Source of the DNA: Holothuria scabra
Lineage: Eukaryota > Echinodermata > Holothuroidea > Aspidochirotida > Holothuriidae
Direction: 5' to 3'
Assembly: GCA_037179385.1 (NCBI GenBank)
Contig: CM074193.1
Coordinates: forward strand, 38,156,846-38,220,845
Length of the DNA stretch: 64,000 bases
This document shows, piece after piece, positions 32,534 through 43,160 of this stretch. Below the pieces are notes generated by a model, which ran no database searches, had not been told where the DNA came from, and worked only from the letters and a program-made list of their open reading frames with translations. Each line of letters starts with the position of its first letter. The stretch's first letter is position 1. The position numbers and the translations under genes are program-made.

Positions 32534-35500
32534 TTACTCTGTACTAGTGTCATATTCAAGGTCATATGCGTCAGACTGTAAACCATCACTATCTGAATCT
32601 GTTCCAGAACTAGATTCTACATGTGTAGTGTATGGTCCAGAGCGGTCTAGAAGATCGTGTGTGCTATCAGAGTCCCAGCTACTGTCTGAGTCTTCTGTTT
32701 CAATACCCTCAATGAGACCTGTTTGACACTGTGCATTATTCTCACAATTGCAACAACAGCACGATGGACCACATGTGATGTTAGACTTGACGCACTTGCA
32801 TCGTTTTGTGGAACAACCTTTCTTACATTTACAACCAACTTTCAAAAACTGAGTGCTCTCTGCAATTCTAGACAAATTTTCAGGTGTATCCCAAATTGCC
32901 TTCAAACCAGTTTCATTCTTTTCCCAACCATAAGATGTAACATCGGGAACTACAACATCACTCGAGCATGCTTGAGCCCATAACTGAAATGTCCAACAAC
33001 AACGGAGCCAATGAAAATTAAGCCATGATGCAGATGGCATCCAATGGGCTTCGTCATTAATTCTGTGAAAATGTCCTTCTCGTATTTTCGATACAAAGGC
33101 AACATGATGGTCTTCTGTGCTCATATCTGGAAGGAGTACAGAATGAAAGACTTCCTCTGGGCTATCTTCTGTAAACCCTCCGGCATGTGCATGGAAGTAC
33201 ACACACCCAATAAGTCTATAGAACGCATACAACCCATCAGAAAAACTTTCAGAGTCACCCATGCTTAGAAGTCCTTGGTGAAGTCCACCAGTAATAAACT
33301 TTGCACTGCGAAAGAAGGCCTTAAGAAATGACAATTTGGACTGTCCTTTGAAAAAAGACACATAATCACAACCACTACAAATAAAAATCATTTGCAAAAA
33401 TGTTGGAGCCAAAGGAAGATACACCCCAAGTACCTGAAGGTCGAAATCTTGTAATAATGATGAACAAAGTGCATTCATTGAAACAAATAGATCATTATGA
33501 AACTGTTTCCTAAGTTGGACATATACATGCTTACCTCTAAAGTGTGTGTTCATGAGGGGTAGGCCAATATGAAAGGTATCACGGTCTGGACTATAAATGA
33601 TAACAGTTGTACAAGGGGTCTCAACTGCATGAAACCAAACTCGAGAATCCCCTTCCTCATGATTTGATGACAAAGAGGGTACAAAAGATACCACGCCATC
33701 ACATATTTGACGTGCTTTATCTATTGAATCACCATCAAACCCACCAGCTGTGACTAGTCTCCCTGGGCAGTATTCAACAGACTTTGCTATGTCAATAATC
33801 TCATAGCATAAATATGTGACAAGCAAACGTTTATTTGACCGGTTGGAGATAAAACGTGTCCAATTTGAAGGCTTATGTGTGGTTGAGCAAACAGAAGTAT
33901 AAGTATCATCAAACTCACATGAATTTCTACCAGCTACATAGTCTCTCCTCTGTCGTTCTATGTCTTTAGGTAAAGTTCCATGACGACCAGGATGATCAAA
34001 TACTATATGTATTTCTGATGCCTTTAAAAACCTCATGGCATACACAACCCACTGCTTATATAGAAAAAAGGCATAGTCGCCAAATGTCTTATGACAGTCG
34101 AGTGGCCTGGTCAAATTTATCATGAACATACCTTCCATTATTACACAAATACTGTTTCCTTGATTTATGTGATCAGGTTTCTCAAGGAAAGCCTCAGGAT
34201 ACCTCTTTTGCAGGAACGTGGCTGCAACTGCCTTTGCTCCTTTGTTGGGAATACCATCAAAGTCACAAATGGCTCGAGGAAGTGGAATAAACTGACTCAG
34301 TGAAGAAACAGCAGAGTTGTTACTCTTAGACCAAGCAACCTGCTTTCTAAGGCAGGCAATTTGAAGCTTGTGATCCTTGAGTTCCTGCTGTTTCTTCACC
34401 TGTGTCCTCTTCTTTTCACCAAAGGTATGAAAGTTTCGTCTCTTGCGTACCACTTTGGTGGATCTGTCACCAAGGATAAAACTACGCACATATGAAAGAA
34501 AGTCATCTTCTCCTGTTGAATAGAAGGAGGTAAGGTCATCAGTAACAAGAGGGCTGGCTACCTTTTCATCAAACAAATGACGTAAGAAAACACAGTCACT
34601 GACTTCAAATGCACATGATTCTGAAAGTTTTTCGATGTAGCAACGTATGTTTGTTTCTACCAAAGTGTGGTGAGCTGCATCAAGATCTGTGTGCGGTTGT
34701 TTATTTCTTAATTGCCTTATCATATTACAGTTTATTTGAGACCTGTAAGGAAGATAATGTACAAGGCGATTTAGACCTTCTGGGTCAGTGCCATTCATTG
34801 CCATTTTAACCTCCTTGTTAATGCCCATCTCATGGGCTTCGTCCAGTGCAAGGCACTGGTTATCAAGTCCTGTCATGCTGACAGCAAATGCCTCAGCCTG
34901 CAGCTTACTTAAAACACTTGTGGGGGAACTCCTTAATGTAGCAATATGGATTGGGACAACTCGTAAATAGTTAGATCGGTACAAAGCATGAAAAATGGGA
35001 CATAACTGTCTAACACATGCTCCCCTTAAACTAAAATCCCTTGACCTTATTGAAATGTAAAGTCCCGCATAGTACAACATGTTCCTTGTACAGAAGTCTG
35101 ACCAAAACTTAAAGTTACAATCTGATGTGCTGCGATAATTTATGAACTCCTGAAACCTTTCAAAAATAACTGGCACAAATTTTGAAAGTGGGCTGTCAAA
35201 TAAAGATGGGAGTATCCTGTTCTTGTTTTTGTCAAACTCAGTTTGCAATTTTGGGAGAAAGTCAACACCAATTCTTGATGCATCTGATATGAAAATTTGT
35301 ATGAGATGTCTGTACAGTGCTTCCCATGCTTGCATAATAAAGCGGTGGGTTTTTTTAAAACCACTTGCACATGACACAGCCTTCATTGTAGCTCCTTTAT
35401 GAAACAAAGAAAGTAATGTTTTCAGACCAGCATCTGAGTATAACTTTAAGAGCGGAGGTTGAGCATTTTTGAGAAGATGCCACTCTCCTAGATATGGAAT

Positions 35501-37606
35501 GACCCAGGAAAGCTCATCTCCATATAACCTCTTCAAATTCCAAATGATGTCATAGGTTTTGCAGTCTCCTGCCACAACCAGATGTTCTATTTCCTTGCCT
35601 ACCTGATGTTTCTCATGGAGGATGTCAAGAACATTGAGCATGGTTTGTTGGCTTTCTGCTGGCTCTGGTAAAACAGAAATAAAGTGGTTATTGGACTGTT
35701 CTGCAGGACAGTCTGGATTTGACAGACATGTCTTAAGGTCAGGTAGTATACACTGTGAGTCCTTGGAATACACAAACTGCTTAACAAGCATGTATAGGAA
35801 GACCTTCTCTTGAAACGAAGAGAGGGAAAATGTTTCCTCATCTGTGAGTGAAAAGTGTGTGATAGATAAATTAGAGATGGGATTAAGAGAAAAGGCTTGT
35901 GGCATGAGAGAAGTAGTCAATACTGCTGTTCCTTGGTATGATGCTAAGTCTTCAGGGGTCAAGTTACCAGTCACTGCCACCCTCCTCTGCTGAGAGCTGT
36001 CGGTATTCTGATCAATACTCGACGTAGATATCTGTTGGGATGTTGAAACAGGCAATGGTTCAACAGACTGGACTGATGTTCCATGAAAACCTCGTGCATC
36101 TTGACCAACTTTGACAGAGGCATACGAGGTACTTCTGTCAATGTTGTCAACAGAAGCCACACAAAAACTACTGGACAATGTAACATGCTTCTTCTTCATT
36201 TCTTCCATTGAAATCTTTGTCTGGAAGCGCAAAAATGTACTTTTAGAGACAGTTACCCCAAACTTCGAAAGATAGTCAAAACACAAAGTAGAAGATGATG
36301 TAAATCTATCCACAATGTCTGCAATAAGCATATGAACATGAGTAAAACAAGAATCATTTGTGGCATACAGAAGACTACAAGCAATGAAGAACCGCTTTAA
36401 AAATTTGGAATGGCTAACTGAATCTGAAGGATGTGTGTTTGGAAGCAAATGCTCATGCCAATTAAAGTCCCTTGCAAAGAAGTCAGATGAAAATTCAGAG
36501 GGTCCTAGGGTACATGCTACAATGAAGTTCCAAACAACCGGAGGAAGTCTTTTAACTTCTGAATAAAAGTCAACAGTATCTAGATTGTAAGATGAGGCCT
36601 TATCAGAAGCAATGATCTCTTTGGCTGACGTAGTCAAATGATAATTAATATCCCTTGAAATACAAGAAAGTGATACAGAATCAAGTTTAGAAGATGACAT
36701 AGATGAAGTTTCTGGTTGCTGTGTAGTATTACATGAATCCTGATGCTGTTCAAATAACATTAGGTGAAGAGCTGTGCATAAATCCGTTCCCCACCTCCTG
36801 ATCATTGTTCCATATCTGGATTTGTTGGGAATGGTAGAGATTATAATACATTCACCAATTGCCGATCTCACAGAGCACAGGAAAGAATGCAGAGATCTGG
36901 TCAAAGGGACAATAGGAGGGTCTGCCTCTGTATATGAGCTTGGGTTTAGTTTTTTACAGTATAAGTTATGTGCAGATTGTATCAAAATAACTCGGTCATT
37001 AAGAAGTTCATCACCAATGTACAAAAGTGTGTCAGCAAATGCAAAGTCACTGGCACTACTATTATCAAGAGTTACATCCCTAAACGGCTGTAACAGGGAT
37101 GAAAAATATGTTTTGTTGCCTCGATTTGCTTCAGCAAACTTTTCACCCTTGCTGTACCTATTTATTGATGTGTAGCAGACATTACATAATTCAAAAGATT
37201 CAGCATCAGTCATATCATGCTTCTGCAAAACAGCAACAGCAAAACTACGTGCAGCCTCAACATTTTTTAACTGTTTGAGGGTTGACTGAGGAGAACCACA
37301 CATGGAACAATTCTTTGTAAATGACTGACGGTACAAAGTACAGTAGTGCTTATGACATAAAGTTGTAATGATAGATGCAGGTGTAGAAGATGAACTACAG
37401 ATGTCAAGACCAAATCTTGTTAATACTTCCTGTGGGAAAGATAATAAATTGGTCTCATGTACCCTATGGTCATTGGTACATCCTTCAACAGCACATTCTT
37501 TGGCCAATGCCCGTTTGACCCCTTTCTGATTGTCTGCAACATCACTCTTTTTTGGAGTATTTCTTTTGACATGCCTGACAAATGCAGTCATCATCACTAC
37601 ATCCAA
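32534..37606 (-). CDS. Academ-like transposase gene 2: DDE-like core, PIN/XPG-like nuclease, CXC domain
   Basis: A single open frame of 1,690 codons without introns; numbering here starts at 37606. The first about 20 residues are probably out of frame (see 37542-37751). N-terminal cysteine pairs: CAVEGC (38-43), CHKHYC, CSMCG and CNVCY. DDE-like triad: D487 in SVDNIDRS, D681 in GDCKTYD followed by LGEWHLL, and E926 in AHEMGINKEVK. PIN/XPG-like module: DCHKTFGDY and IVFDHPGRHG (about 1205), EEGDSR (1317-1322), SPDRD (1339-1343) and GCDYVSFFKGQSK (1412 on). These parallel the FEN1/XPG N-region, I-region acidic residues and GCDY motif. CXC domain 1592-1625 (CKCKKGC...CKC...CCCCNC), then a Ser/Asp-rich tail. 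It is colinear with gene 1 but very divergent. Alternatives: a domesticated nuclease, unlikely inside a precise TIR/TSD element. Confidence 0.78.
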   Translation of the reverse strand: MDVVMMTAFVRHVKRNTPKKSDVADNQKGVKRALAKECAVEGCTNDHRVHETNLLSFPQEVLTRFGLDICSSSSTPASIITTLCHKHYCTLYRQSFTKNCSMCGSPQSTLKQLKNVEAARSFAVAVLQKHDMTDAESFELCNVCYTSINRYSKGEKFAEANRGNKTYFSSLLQPFRDVTLDNSSASDFAFADTLLYIGDELLNDRVILIQSAHNLYCKKLNPSSYTEADPPIVPLTRSLHSFLCSVRSAIGECIIISTIPNKSRYGTMIRRWGTDLCTALHLMLFEQHQDSCNTTQQPETSSMSSSKLDSVSLSCISRDINYHLTTSAKEIIASDKASSYNLDTVDFYSEVKRLPPVVWNFIVACTLGPSEFSSDFFARDFNWHEHLLPNTHPSDSVSHSKFLKRFFIACSLLYATNDSCFTHVHMLIADIVDRFTSSSTLCFDYLSKFGVTVSKSTFLRFQTKISMEEMKKKHVTLSSSFCVASVDNIDRSTSYASVKVGQDARGFHGTSVQSVEPLPVSTSQQISTSSIDQNTDSSQQRRVAVTGNLTPEDLASYQGTAVLTTSLMPQAFSLNPISNLSITHFSLTDEETFSLSSFQEKVFLYMLVKQFVYSKDSQCILPDLKTCLSNPDCPAEQSNNHFISVLPEPAESQQTMLNVLDILHEKHQVGKEIEHLVVAGDCKTYDIIWNLKRLYGDELSWVIPYLGEWHLLKNAQPPLLKLYSDAGLKTLLSLFHKGATMKAVSCASGFKKTHRFIMQAWEALYRHLIQIFISDASRIGVDFLPKLQTEFDKNKNRILPSLFDSPLSKFVPVIFERFQEFINYRSTSDCNFKFWSDFCTRNMLYYAGLYISIRSRDFSLRGACVRQLCPIFHALYRSNYLRVVPIHIATLRSSPTSVLSKLQAEAFAVSMTGLDNQCLALDEAHEMGINKEVKMAMNGTDPEGLNRLVHYLPYRSQINCNMIRQLRNKQPHTDLDAAHHTLVETNIRCYIEKLSESCAFEVSDCVFLRHLFDEKVASPLVTDDLTSFYSTGEDDFLSYVRSFILGDRSTKVVRKRRNFHTFGEKKRTQVKKQQELKDHKLQIACLRKQVAWSKSNNSAVSSLSQFIPLPRAICDFDGIPNKGAKAVAATFLQKRYPEAFLEKPDHINQGNSICVIMEGMFMINLTRPLDCHKTFGDYAFFLYKQWVVYAMRFLKASEIHIVFDHPGRHGTLPKDIERQRRDYVAGRNSCEFDDTYTSVCSTTHKPSNWTRFISNRSNKRLLVTYLCYEIIDIAKSVEYCPGRLVTAGGFDGDSIDKARQICDGVVSFVPSLSSNHEEGDSRVWFHAVETPCTTVIIYSPDRDTFHIGLPLMNTHFRGKHVYVQLRKQFHNDLFVSMNALCSSLLQDFDLQVLGVYLPLAPTFLQMIFICSGCDYVSFFKGQSKLSFLKAFFRSAKFITGGLHQGLLSMGDSESFSDGLYAFYRLIGCVYFHAHAGGFTEDSPEEVFHSVLLPDMSTEDHHVAFVSKIREGHFHRINDEAHWMPSASWLNFHWLRCCWTFQLWAQACSSDVVVPDVTSYGWEKNETGLKAIWDTPENLSRIAESTQFLKVGCKCKKGCSTKRCKCVKSNITCGPSCCCCNCENNAQCQTGLIEGIETEDSDSSWDSDSTHDLLDRSGPYTTHVESSSGTDSDSDGLQSDAYDLEYDTSTE

Positions 37607-37751
37607 GAGCCCGCAAGTTGGACACAGTCTGATCTTTGGGAGATGTGGCCTGGCCTATATGCCAGTACCGTCCTTTTTCTTTAAGACATACTTTGCATGG
37701 TCCACCACTCCTTTGTGGGTGTAAACGTTCACATGAATTTTTTGCAGGCAT
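37542..37751 (-). CDS. N-terminal segment of Academ-like gene 2, different frame
   Basis: ATG at 37751 (MPAKNSCERLHPQRSGG) opens a frame with CKVCLKEKGRYWH and GCSDDDCICQACQKKYSK, two CxxC-type pairs that look like a real zinc-binding N-terminus. It reaches a stop at 37542. The long frame takes over one base out of register within an A6 run near 37550-37556. The real start of the protein is therefore here, and the ATG at 37606 is an artefact. Confidence 0.65.
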   Translation of the reverse strand: MPAKNSCERLHPQRSGGPCKVCLKEKGRYWHIGQATSPKDQTVSNLRALGCSDDDCICQACQKKYSKKE

Positions 37752-39848
37752 ATTCCCAAATACTTCTGTATAACAACTGTGATTGCTTGGTACCACCAAA
37801 ATGTCAGAGACAAATGAACTGATTAAAATAGCAAATACTAAATGCATTTGATAAAATAATAAGACAGACATACCGTGAAACACCCTTTTCTACAGTTGAA
37901 TTGTGATGTGTGATGCCAAAATGAACTGAGCCACAGATACAGTGGGAGTATGTTTGTAGCCAGGCTATATTTGTGTGCAGCTACTGCAGCCTTAAAAATG
38001 TTTTAAACTCAACCTCTTGAACATTGTTCACAATAACAGGTACTGGATGCAGCAGCTGCAGTATCTAAATATTCGGTTTATTTCAGTACTTGCACTGTAG
38101 GACAGTTGTGTGGTTACTATCCGAATGCTACTTCCGCTATTTCCAAAATCCTAGATCTAGCCTAGGGCAGCTGTGAAAAAAAAAATACTAGGGCCTAGAC
38201 CCTAGGCCATCAACTGCTACAGGTAGGCTTACCATATCTGTGTTGTGCAGTACACCAAGCAATGAACCTGTAACATTAACGTTACTATAGTTTATTACAT
38301 AAGTACTAGTGTCTGGGAGGGGGCTGGGTATTAGGCCTATTATGAATACCTAGAGCTACTAACACTATACATGGGCATTATCTGCAGTGGCCATCTTTCA
38401 CAGCACATTTAGATGACCAATTTATTATTCCTTTTGACCCCAAATTGGTAACTGTTACTTTCAAGTAGGCCTAATGTAGCTACTGTAGTTAGCCTATAGG
38501 CCTAATCAAAAGCAATATGGGCTGTTACTGTAAATTTAACAACTCCGAAGATCCGACTTCTGGCTCAATGAAAATCGGTCAGTAACACTAGTACAGCAAT
38601 AAATGCGATTAAGGTGCTAAGCGAGCACATAATTGTTTATTCGATTCACCCATTTTTGAACGTGTAGCGTGGTACCACACTGTGTAGGCCAGGCCTAGAC
38701 CTATTACTATTCACTACGTTTTGATACACTCGCTATACCTACTGTAACGCAACGGGCCTACACTACAGCTAAGTAGTACTAAGTTAACGTGCTAAATGCT
38801 GGTCCCGCACGTGAACTCACGTTAGGCTATCACTGGAATGCAGTCGTCTTAACGAACCCGGAGGGCAACTTTGGTGCCCCAAAAAACTCCTTTAATAGAG
38901 GTGTACCGACGTAAAATCGATACATATGAAGGAATAATATATACAGCTCATAAAAATATTACTTTAACAGTACAACGATTCAAGAGACGAAAGATTCACA
39001 AAACGATTTCGAGCAAGTGTTTTTGCTTACCTTCATTCCAATCGGTGCTCACTCCGAGGCCAATTCTACTATAGCGTGTTCGATTACTCGCCCGAGTTAA
39101 CTCGTGTCTGGCGCGACGACGTTCGATTAGCTAATGACGTCAGTATTCGCGCTTACTCGCGCCAGGCCCAAGTGAGCGACCCTTCGAGTCGGTTACTTAG
39201 GTAAGTATCCCATCGTGCTTTGGGAAAACATGGCAGCTGAAACAAACAACATGCATTCGTGAACAATTTCTGAGCATGTAAATACAGTGGGGTAAACATG
39301 AAACTTCTGACTTGTGAAAAGTGGTTGATGTCGGAATTAGTGAAGTCACTCAAGTGTTATTTCTCGAGAATTTTCCAAATGAGCATTGTTTCGAGTCTAC
39401 GTTGATCGTACAAGTGAACCGCACGTATGCGTACGTACCAGAGTTCGCTCTGCCACGCAGCTACGGGCTCTGTCATTGGCTATTGTGAACCAACTTCTCC
39501 AATAATTACCGTAAAACGTTCGTTTATTTCACCCAACTGCGCATGACCATCGTAGCCCTAGCTCGAGGCTCGAGTAAGTCAAGGGAAGCAAATCGAACAC
39601 GCTACTAGTTTCGTCGCCTATGGCCGTACTTTTCCGGAAATTTTCGCTTTTCCGACCAATAATATATTCTTTTATAAATCTAAATCAGTTCGGAAGCAAG
39701 AGCTGCAGATATGAATATACAGTGGGCCGAGAAATTCCTTCTTGGGTGTTCGGGTGAAGGAACGTCGTGAAACAGGAAATACCCGAATGGAGCACTTCCG
39801 GGTTAAACTCGGATGCTTAAAGATTGCGAAATAACGGTAGAATGTAGA
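37752..39848. other. 5' region of Academ-like gene 2, no gene
   Basis: Expected to hold the promoter. The sequence shows many ctaggcc / taggcctac words (38150-38770) and a CpG-rich stretch around 39050-39180 and 39400-39470. No second gene is visible. Confidence 0.5.
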
Positions 39849-39865
39849 GGTCAGACGTTCGACTG
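39849..39865 (-). repeat. Right terminal inverted repeat of Academ-like 2
   Basis: GGTCAGACGTTCGACTG, an exact mirror of 25771-25787, then TAAA. Confidence 0.93.
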
Positions 39866-40117
39866 TAAAGAGCAATCCCCCAAACCTATTTTGAAGAAAC
39901 AGCTAAATAACACAATTTTCATCTCCATTCTCTTCAAAGTATCATTCTTTACATTTTATGATTAAACTATTGCATATTCAAGGTAAACCAAGCACAAATT
40001 ATCTATAAATTTCAAATTTGAAGGGAAAAAAAATGTTGTCACATGACTCCCAACAGCCAATCATGAAACTGAACAGTCTACAACACTATTTCAGTTTGGG
40101 TTGTCTGTTCCTGCCCT
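39866..40117 (+). mobile_element. piggyBac-like MITE copy 3, main part
   Basis: Resumes the MITE interrupted at 25770 and ends at TTAA (40118-40121). Confidence 0.78.
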
Positions 40118-41441
40118 TTAAATTTTGCAATAAGACTCCTTCACTTTTTGTGATGGTGCAGCCGAGGGCAATTAAAAAAGAGGACACTTTACTGTCGAAG
40201 TTTTACACTCGATAGGCTTGTTAAATAAATATTGTAAAAGCCAACGCATTATGTCAGGTCTGGCTAAAGGCGAATTATTAAAGTTTATATTTCGTACGGA
40301 GTAGTAGTAATACGTTAACAACGTACTCTCATTATTATTTCGCATTTATACAGTTTCGTACGGAAATGTACAAAATTTACTCTTTTCAGACATATAAATA
40401 TATTGTAACGACGGGCTAAAAGCCCTTGTTGTTTTGTTATTTAAGCTATGCTTGTCATAGTACTTGCAAGTTGTCACAGTCTGTATGTAAGATTTCGTTT
40501 GTCAGTCTGTGCAGGCCAGTTTTACCCTGGGAGTGGGTTGTTTTCATATTTAAAGTTGTTTGTCAGGGGGATTAAGTTATTTTTGTACTTGGGCGATTAT
40601 TCTATCTCTGTCAGTCATGGTCACCTTTTATTCAACTCACGTGTACTGGCCATGTGTTAGCAAAGCTCCAGATTAGTGCTCCGTGCATCACAAGACTTGA
40701 ATGGGCGCACTAATTGGATGTATTGTGTACTCGTCTGGGTGTCTCTGGCCCAGACGTTAAGCTGTATTGTTAAGGTTTGGTTTTTAAGGGCAAGTCGTAA
40801 ACAACTCGGGGAGAAAGCCAGTTAGCCAGTGTCTAGTAAGAACGCGTTTAAGGAGAGACAAGGAGGACAATTCTGAGTTGGACGGCAGGCTTCACGCCCT
40901 GAAGCCGCCAACTTTTATCTACATCCGGCAGGTTTTAAGTTTCCGAGGAGTTTTCACCGTGTTTTCTAAGAAATAGCCTTCATTATTTTTGTGTAGTTAA
41001 GTTTTTAAGAATATACAGACCAACCGTTTATCACTCTCTGGAGTCATTTTTCCGGCGTTCCTGTTTCTGGCCGATCAAAATACGTCACTTCAGGCCAAGA
41101 ACCCCACCCTGCTGGCCTCACGCTACCAATCCTTAAAGCAAACTCCCATATTCGTTACAATATATTGAAAAACTGAGTTATTAATTTCTTGATTTTTAAG
41201 TAAAGTTGCTTACAAGAGAAAGTCCAAAGAAATAAGATTTCAACTTAACGGGAACCTTTTCACTTAATTGGTTTCGTCAGCAAATGGATCCAGTATAAGA
41301 TATACGACATTTTGTTTGCCCAGGTTAAAGGCGGCATCACTTTAATACTACTTCATGCATAGTAAAACAAAGATATGTTTACCAGCTACTCAAAACATTA
41401 TCCAATGCATGCAGCGTCGAAGGAAATGTACTAAATATTGC
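40118..41441 (+). repeat. Satellite unit interrupted by a solo LTR
   Basis: Forward satellite at 40118-40403 and 41160-41441. The anchor word is at 40140. Its spacing to 25211 is 830 bp once Academ-like 2 is subtracted. Confidence 0.9.
40404..41159 (+). mobile_element. Solo LTR, 756 bp
   Basis: Begins TGTAACGACGGGC and ends CGTTACA, the TG...CA form with short inverted ends (TGTAAC/GTTACA). ATAT is duplicated on both sides (40400-40403 and 41160-41163), and removing it restores taaatatatattgaaaa of the satellite. There is no internal coding, so this is recombination between two LTRs of a Ty3/Gypsy-like element. The clade is inference from the end sequence and the 4-bp duplication. Confidence 0.82.
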
Positions 41442-41661
41442 TTATTGACATCACTCTACTTTACCATTGCCTGGTTCACATTATTAATTACCTTTACTAT
41501 TGATTGATTACAATGGTAAAGTGTTCAGCCCTGTGAAGGGAGCTGTAATATTGAAAAGGTTGCAATAGGTTTTTACAACATAGCTTTACAGAACTGTTTC
41601 GTAAGGGCCAATAATGTAGGTTCTCACTCCTCAGAAGCCTGAAGTAGAGTGATGTCAATAA
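41442..41661. mobile_element. 220-bp MITE with 20-bp inverted ends
   Basis: TTATTGACATCACTCTACTT at 41442-41461 and its exact complement AAGTAGAGTGATGTCAATAA at 41642-41661. It marks the end of the forward satellite block. Confidence 0.8.
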
Positions 41662-41879
41662 CGTTGAATACGTATGTGTTCGCTGCTTTTTGAACGTGTC
41701 TGTTTTAAAGCATTCGTATTCGTTCCCTGTTCGTTGTGAACATGCAAAAACGGTGTACAGCGAGCCAAGATACATTACCTATTACAATAATTACACAGCA
41801 GATGTTTGTTCCTGTGTCTACAAGAGCTTATCAGTTCGTTTCTTTTATTTAGAGTTGCTAAGGAAGGTTTCAGTATAAT

Positions 41880-42140
41880 GAAGAACTTTTCTTCCAGGAA
41901 GATATAACAAGTCTTAGATGATGTGGAGTATGCTCGAGCTTTTTTCATGAGTTTCCATATTACGGAGTGTTCTACATTTGAATCCTTTAGTTTCCAGATG
42001 TATCCACTGAATGCAGTTGCGTTTCTTTTGTTTGTGTTTGACGCTAGACTTGTGGGCGGTGTATCTTGTTTTGAATGTGTTTTCTGTTAGACCAATGTAC
42101 GTTTCTTCGTTGCCGTTATCGTGCATTTGACATTTGTGAG
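41880..42140 (-). pseudogene. Penelope-like element remnant, GIY-YIG domain
   Basis: The minus frame ending near 41914 reads CQMHDNGNEETYIGLTENTF, then KTRYTAHKSSVKHKQKK and IHLETKG. YIGLTE..FK.R...H..S is the GIY-YIG endonuclease module at the C-terminus of Penelope-like retroelements. It is about 75 residues with no reverse transcriptase upstream; decayed. Confidence 0.7.
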
Positions 42141-42549
42141 TTTTACCCCTAAATTACTGCCGACCTCCAGCGAGGCTTTAGACTTTGCATCAAACTACAC
42201 AGACATACCAGCATACCAGTACATTCGTGCAGCGCAAAGAGCTACTATTAATGAGTACTATTCGTGAGTTTTACTTCAAAGTATTTTACAACACACTGAC
42301 GGAAATGGTCGGATATCCAATTTTTTTAAGCATTTGGCCAAAAAATAGAAAGGTATAATTGCCAGGGTAACATATTTACTAAAAATCAAAGAGATACAAA
42401 ATTCGCGACAATTTGGGATACTGCCGCTACAAAAAAAAAAAAAAAAAAAAAAATTATTTGTTCGGCATGTTTTTGTTTTTAAATCTTCTGCTACATAGTT
42501 CCAGATTATTTTAATACCTTGCCTGGAAAAAAGGAAAATTTTCTTGAAC
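42141..42549. other. No gene; poly-A tract
   Basis: Contains a run of more than 20 A at 42431-42453 and otherwise AT-rich DNA of no recognised family. Confidence 0.5.
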
Positions 42550-43160
42550 ATAAAAATAATAATTAAGATTTGCTACACATTCGGGTACCCTGCGAAAAAT
42601 TTTTTCCTACGCCTCACTTCATACTGTAAATTGGCAAAATTTTTGCCCCCTCGGGTAGATGCGCACTGTTTAACCAGGTGTTTCTTGAATGGCTGTTGCC
42701 ATTGTGTTGTATCGGTTGTATTCTTTGTTCTGGTTAGGGATTAGGTTAGGGTTATAAGGTTTTCGCCAGCCAGTTAGGAAATTCTTGTTAAGTAGTGCGC
42801 GTCGCCTCAAATTTTTAAGTCGTAAAACTGTTAAATACCCAGAAGAAGGGTGAAAAATTGCACGATGTTTTCCATTGCAAAAATTAATTTTACTGACGGA
42901 CGGAAGGGCGTCCAGGTGCAGTGTCTACTAGCTGACTATTTTGACATAGATCTATCCTAACCATTTAGACGAAACTCGGGCAACGGTAATGAAAATCAGG
43001 AAGATGGGTTGTTTTCAATTACATAATGATGCAGTGCAAGAATGTCCCAGCATAAGTCGACCTGCCAATGCGCTTAAACCCGTCTCGTAAAGTGACATCT
43101 TTTCATAAGGTGTCACTGATAGAAGCAGCCGCGTAGCTACAGGAAGCGATTGCCCACTGG
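42550..43160 (+). repeat. Dispersed repeat, copy A (partner at 63350-63720)
   Basis: Phrases align with 63350-63720 in order: gctacacattcgggta / gcgacacatttgggta; cttcatactgta; ggacggaagggcgt / ggacagaagggtgt; aggtgcagtg; cgggcaacggtaatgaaaatc / cgggcaatgttatgaaaatc. Old non-coding repeat family. Confidence 0.7.

Larger units (their letters stand above)
25771..39865 (-). mobile_element. Academ-like DNA transposon 2 (14.1 kb)
   Basis: Perfect 17-bp terminal inverted repeats CAGTCGAACGTCTGACC (25771-25787 and 39849-39865) are flanked by TAAA on both sides (25767-25770 and 39866-39869). Removing element plus one TAAA restores ggTAAAgagcagtcc of the MITE it entered, so the insertion is precise. 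Its one recognisable gene runs leftward (37751 to 32534) and encodes a DDE-like core, PIN/XPG-like nuclease and CXC domain. Its ends do not resemble those of element 1, so these are two families of one superfamily. The Academ assignment rests on protein architecture and the 4-bp duplication. Confidence 0.82.

Noticed and set aside
37587..37606. ATG at 37606 as the true start of gene 2
   Set aside because: The overlapping frame upstream has convincing CxxC pairs, and the first residues from 37606 look like an out-of-frame reading of the same DNA.
32534..37751. Host XPG/FEN1-type DNA repair gene
   Set aside because: It sits inside a precise TIR/TSD-bounded element, has a paralogue in a second element, and carries extra DDE-like and CXC regions absent from FEN1/XPG.
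41914..42126. Stand-alone GIY-YIG homing nuclease
   Set aside because: The YIGLTE/FKTRYTAHKSS pattern is the Penelope-like version, and the surroundings show no group I intron or host gene.
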